From UBA1738 sp045591565 (GTDB lineage Bacteria > Bacillota > Clostridia > UBA1381), in the NCBI GenBank assembly GCA_045591565.1, contig JAZNTB010000051.1:1-7373 (forward strand): 7,373 nucleotides of DNA, read 5' to 3'. The notes under the pieces were generated by a model that saw only the letters and a program-made list of their open reading frames with translations, was not told the DNA's origin and did not search any database. Below, piece by piece: positions 4,810 to 7,373 of the stretch; within the stretch, counting starts at the first letter, position 1; the number at the start of each line of letters is the position of its first letter. The translations under genes were made by a program, and so were the position numbers.

Positions 4810-5883
4810 TTATTCTCCTAACATATTTAATATGCTGATTGCTGTTACCGCCTCAATTACAGGTACCGCTCTTTGCACAATACACGGGTCATGACGCCCT
4901 GTTATCACGAGCTTTTCTTCCTTCTTGGTTTTCAGGTTAACGGTTTGCTGTTCCTTTCCGATAGATGGTGTAGGCTTGATTGCTACCCTGAAAACTATCG
5001 GCATACCGCTTGAAATTCCTCCTAAAATTCCGCCGTGATTGTTGGTCTTTGTTTTAACGGTGTCTCCATCAAAATAAAAGCTGTCATTATTTTGTGAGCC
5101 GTATATGTCTGCTACATCAAATCCGTTTCCAAATTCAATACCCTTGACTGCCGGAACCGCAAACACCGCAGAGGAAATATTTCCTTCAATTCCGCCGAAT
5201 AGCGGGCCGCCTATACCTTGCGGCATACCTGTTACGGCACATTCTATAGTTCCGCCGACAGAGTCAAGGCTTTCTCTTGCCTTGTCAATTTCCGCCATCA
5301 TCTCCTCGCCCTTTGAGTCCGAAATAACGCAGAAATCCTTAGCCTTTAATGCATCAAGCTCTTCTTTTTCGATATGTACAGGATTAAAGCGCTCATCACA
5401 TATGCCATGAACCGACTCAATATGAGCACCTATATAAATCCCCTTCTCCTCCAAAAGCTGCATACACAGCGCCCCTGCAAAGCAAATCGGAGCCGTCATT
5501 CTTCCCGAGAACTGCCCACCGCCACGAATATCGTTGTTTCCGCCGTATTTAATATGCGCAGTAAAGTCAGCATGCCCCGGGCGTGGCATATATCTTAAAT
5601 TCTCATAATCGCGGCTCTTGGTGTCACTGTTTTTTATAATAGCTGTTATCGGAGCACCGCAGGTTTTTCCGTCCGCAAGTCCTGAAACAATTCGGGGGAT
5701 ATCTGTTTCCTTTCTCTTGGTGGAAAATCTATCTTTCCCCGGTGCACGCCTTGCCATAAAGGCATTTACTTTTTCCATATCAGGGCAAAACCCTGACGGC
5801 AATCCCTCAATCACAGCACCTATCGCCTCAGAATGTGATTGTCCAAAAACAGATACCTTAATTTTGTCACCTGTCTGATACAT
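4810..5883 (-). CDS. aroC: Chorismate synthase
   Basis: Converts 5-enolpyruvylshikimate 3-phosphate to chorismate by a trans-1,4 elimination that needs reduced FMN; the last shikimate step. Length, 357 residues, is normal. Conserved parts: the N-terminal KIKVSVFGQSHSEAIGAVIEG (7-27) with catalytic-type H17; RRAPGKDRFSTKRKETD (45-61); RPGHADFTAHIKYG (101-114) with the second histidine H104, followed by NNDIRGGGQFSGR; NNHGGILGGISSG late in the chain; and RHDPCIVQRAVPV (330-342) with D332. The usual first signature is GESHG; here it is GQSHS, which keeps the histidine but changes two neighbours. The start at 5883 is supported by AGGAGGA (5891-5897), 7 bases upstream and inside aroA. The two genes overlap by 17 bases, so translation is probably coupled. 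pheA follows after 2 bases. Confidence 0.97.
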   Translation of the reverse strand: MYQTGDKIKVSVFGQSHSEAIGAVIEGLPSGFCPDMEKVNAFMARRAPGKDRFSTKRKETDIPRIVSGLADGKTCGAPITAIIKNSDTKSRDYENLRYMPRPGHADFTAHIKYGGNNDIRGGGQFSGRMTAPICFAGALCMQLLEEKGIYIGAHIESVHGICDERFNPVHIEKEELDALKAKDFCVISDSKGEEMMAEIDKARESLDSVGGTIECAVTGMPQGIGGPLFGGIEGNISSAVFAVPAVKGIEFGNGFDVADIYGSQNNDSFYFDGDTVKTKTNNHGGILGGISSGMPIVFRVAIKPTPSIGKEQQTVNLKTKKEEKLVITGRHDPCIVQRAVPVIEAVTAISILNMLGE

Positions 5884-7063
5884 TAAATACTCCTCCTAAG
5901 CGCTTAAAATCCTCAAAGAATGCAGGATACGATTTATTTATTGCCTCCGCTCCTGTAATTTTAACTTCACTTTCACATATACACGATGCTATCGCCGCTG
6001 ACATCACAACTCTGTGGTCACCATAGCCATTAACCGTGCCGCCACGAAGCTTGCCTTTACCCTCAATGATAAGTCCGTCTTCCGTTTCGACGGCATTTCC
6101 ACCAAGGCTATTTATGCACTCTACCATAGCGGCAAGTCTGTCGCTTTCCTTAACCCTGAGTCTTGCGGCATTTCGGATTACTGTTCTTCCGCATCTTGCC
6201 GCTGCTAAAACTGCCAGTATCGGTACTAAATCAGGTATTTGTGATGCGTCAATATCTGTATCGCACAAAAGGTCCATGATTTTCTTATCACCTTGGTGCG
6301 AATCAGGATTGAGTCCCCCAATATTTATTCCTTCGCAAATTTTGTCGGCAACTACCCAGAATGCTGCCGCTGACCAGTCACCCTCTGCTGTTATTTCTCC
6401 GGGAGTTTTATAGCTTTGCGGCGCTATCTTATACTCACTTGCCGAAACCTCAATATTAATGCCAAACTGAGAAAGAGTATCTAAAGTCATATCAACATAC
6501 GCAGAAGAATTAAGAGGCGAGGTCAGTACAATACTGCTTTCTTTTTCAAGCAGCGGGAGAGCAAGAAGAAGTCCTGTCAGGTATTGCGAGCTTATATCTC
6601 CCGAAATTCTGTATTCACCGCTTTGCAGAAGTCCCTTAGTTTGCATCGGCAGGCTGTCACTATCAATGCTCACGCCATGCTTTCTCAGCTGATTTGTAAG
6701 TTCAAAAAAAGGTCTTTGCGGCAGTCTGCCCCGTCCACAGAAATGACCTTTTTCGCATAGGCTTGCTGCCACCGGCAACAAAAACCGTGCCGTTGAGCCG
6801 CTTTCATGAAAATCAAGCTCGGCGCATTTCTTCCCTCTTTTTATAGGCTTAATCAAAACGCTGTGCTCATTTTTTTCAAATGCACCGCCAAGAGAGCTGA
6901 TGCAACCAAGCGTCGCATCAATATCATCGGAAAAATTATTGATATTAATTTTTGTAGGCTTATCCGAAAGCGCCGCAGCAATTATCTTTCTGTGTGCATC
7001 GGACTTTGAGGAAACAGCACAAAGACTTCCCTCAAGCCTACGCGGAGTTATTATTATATCCAT
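5867..7063 (-). CDS. aroA: 3-phosphoshikimate 1-carboxyvinyltransferase (EPSP synthase)
   Basis: Joins phosphoenolpyruvate to shikimate 3-phosphate; the sixth shikimate step, cytoplasmic. Visible family landmarks: SSKSDAHR (18-25), with K20, S21 and R25 equivalent to E. coli K22, S23 and R27; the PEP-site loop ESGSTARF (86-93), with G88 and R92 equivalent to G96 and R100; LPQRP (113-117, R116 for E. coli R124); SSQYLTGLLLA (157-167); IPDLVP (275-280), with catalytic D277 equivalent to D313; RVKESDR (302-308), with E305 equivalent to E341; and a late GDHR. At 398 residues it is somewhat shorter than the roughly 427 of E. coli, mainly in loops; no domain is missing. The loop carries Ser, Thr, Ala and Phe where E. 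coli has T97, A98, M99 and P101. The start lies 1 base past the aroB stop, with an AAGGAT ribosome site (7070-7075) 6 bases upstream. The end overlaps aroC by 17 bases. Confidence 0.96.
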   Translation of the reverse strand: MDIIITPRRLEGSLCAVSSKSDAHRKIIAAALSDKPTKININNFSDDIDATLGCISSLGGAFEKNEHSVLIKPIKRGKKCAELDFHESGSTARFLLPVAASLCEKGHFCGRGRLPQRPFFELTNQLRKHGVSIDSDSLPMQTKGLLQSGEYRISGDISSQYLTGLLLALPLLEKESSIVLTSPLNSSAYVDMTLDTLSQFGINIEVSASEYKIAPQSYKTPGEITAEGDWSAAAFWVVADKICEGINIGGLNPDSHQGDKKIMDLLCDTDIDASQIPDLVPILAVLAAARCGRTVIRNAARLRVKESDRLAAMVECINSLGGNAVETEDGLIIEGKGKLRGGTVNGYGDHRVVMSAAIASCICESEVKITGAEAINKSYPAFFEDFKRLGGVFNVSDR

Positions 7064-7064
7064 A

Positions 7065-7373
7065 TTATAATCCTTTTTTTATATAATCCAGCAGCTTTTC
7101 AACCTTTACGCTGCTCAAAATGCACTCACCTGTTTTTTTCGGTAGAACCAGGGTTATAATGCCCCCTGCTCTTTTTTTGTCAGATAGTATAACATTATAA
7201 AGCTGTTCTGCACTGTATGGGCATTCAGTAGGGAGTCCACATTTTTCAAGTGTTGCAGCAAGCGCATCATATGTCCCGCTTTCACATATCCCAAAGCCTT
7301 CTGCCGCCTTTGTAATCATCGCCATACCGATTGCAACGGCATGACCGTGGGTGATTTCAAAATTACTGCACTT
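7065..7373 (-). CDS. aroB: 3-dehydroquinate synthase, C-terminal part (5' end outside window)
   Basis: The frame is open to the right edge, so this is the last 102 residues of a protein usually about 350-360. AroB cyclises DAHP to 3-dehydroquinate, the second shikimate step, using NAD+ and a divalent metal. The visible segment opens with KCSNFEITHGHAVAIGMAMI, containing the HG of the 'HGEAVAIGM' motif whose histidine is a metal ligand. Here the following residue is His rather than the common Glu. Next come the CGLPTECPYSAEQLYN helix region, SDKK, and the conserved ITLVLPKKTGECIL strand near the C-terminus, all typical of the C-terminal helical domain of AroB. Other metal ligands and the nucleotide-binding domain are outside the window. 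It stops 1 base before aroA in the same direction, the first gene here of the aroB-aroA-aroC-pheA operon. Confidence 0.93.
   Translation of the reverse strand, partial: KCSNFEITHGHAVAIGMAMITKAAEGFGICESGTYDALAATLEKCGLPTECPYSAEQLYNVILSDKKRAGGIITLVLPKKTGECILSSVKVEKLLDYIKKGL

Noticed and set aside
6036..6413. 125-codon + strand open frame opposite aroA (and similar + frames at 5105-5410, 5374-5598, 5618-5878, 6014-6208, 6806-7009)
   Set aside because: All are antisense to confidently assigned aroA or aroC, with no recognisable domains or ribosome sites.
1..7373. CRISPR array, tRNA/rRNA, insertion sequence, phage or defence system
   Set aside because: Looked for repeated units, transposase or nuclease motifs and tRNA-like folds; none seen. 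All longer genes are housekeeping or metabolic.

Overview
The window looks like chromosomal DNA from an anaerobic, moderately AT-rich Bacillota, most likely class Clostridia. The evidence is a reverse-type rubrerythrin with a PerR-like regulator, a sodium-pump decarboxylase beta subunit, a chorismate mutase-prephenate dehydratase fusion, strong AGGAGG-type ribosome binding sites and textbook TTGACA/TATAAT promoters. I cannot fix the genus.

Layout. At the left edge the C-terminal half of lysyl-tRNA synthetase (lysS, + strand) runs to 681. A hairpin at 814-846 serves both lysS and the convergent gene on the other side. From 1869 down to 850, on the - strand, a two-gene unit encodes a PerR/Fur-type regulator and a reverse rubrerythrin. 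It is driven by a consensus promoter with a perfect Fur-type palindrome over the start site. Divergent to it, at 1997-2220, lies an unusual relic: the last ~70 codons of L-rhamnose isomerase (rhaA), with one missing base and its own-looking terminator still attached. Next, on the - strand, come oadB (2379-3479), the membrane beta subunit of a Na+-translocating decarboxylase, and a 39-residue OadG-like small membrane protein (2249-2368) too short for routine gene calling. They follow a consensus promoter and a leader that I read as a yybP-ykoY (Mn2+) riboswitch, whose closing helix is mutually exclusive with a strong terminator. From 3674 to the right edge is a tight aromatic amino acid operon on the - strand, in the order aroB (partial), aroA, aroC, pheA. 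Gaps are 1 nt, a 17-nt overlap and 2 nt.

How they work together. AroB, AroA and AroC carry out the second, sixth and seventh steps of the shikimate route. PheA turns the resulting chorismate into phenylpyruvate and carries an ACT domain for phenylalanine feedback. PerR with rubrerythrin is a peroxide-defence module. The most unexpected feature is the apparent metal-ion riboswitch in front of a decarboxylase sodium-pump subunit rather than one of the usual Mn2+ exporters. I see no CRISPR array, tRNA, rRNA, insertion sequence or defence system, and no wholly new multi-gene system.
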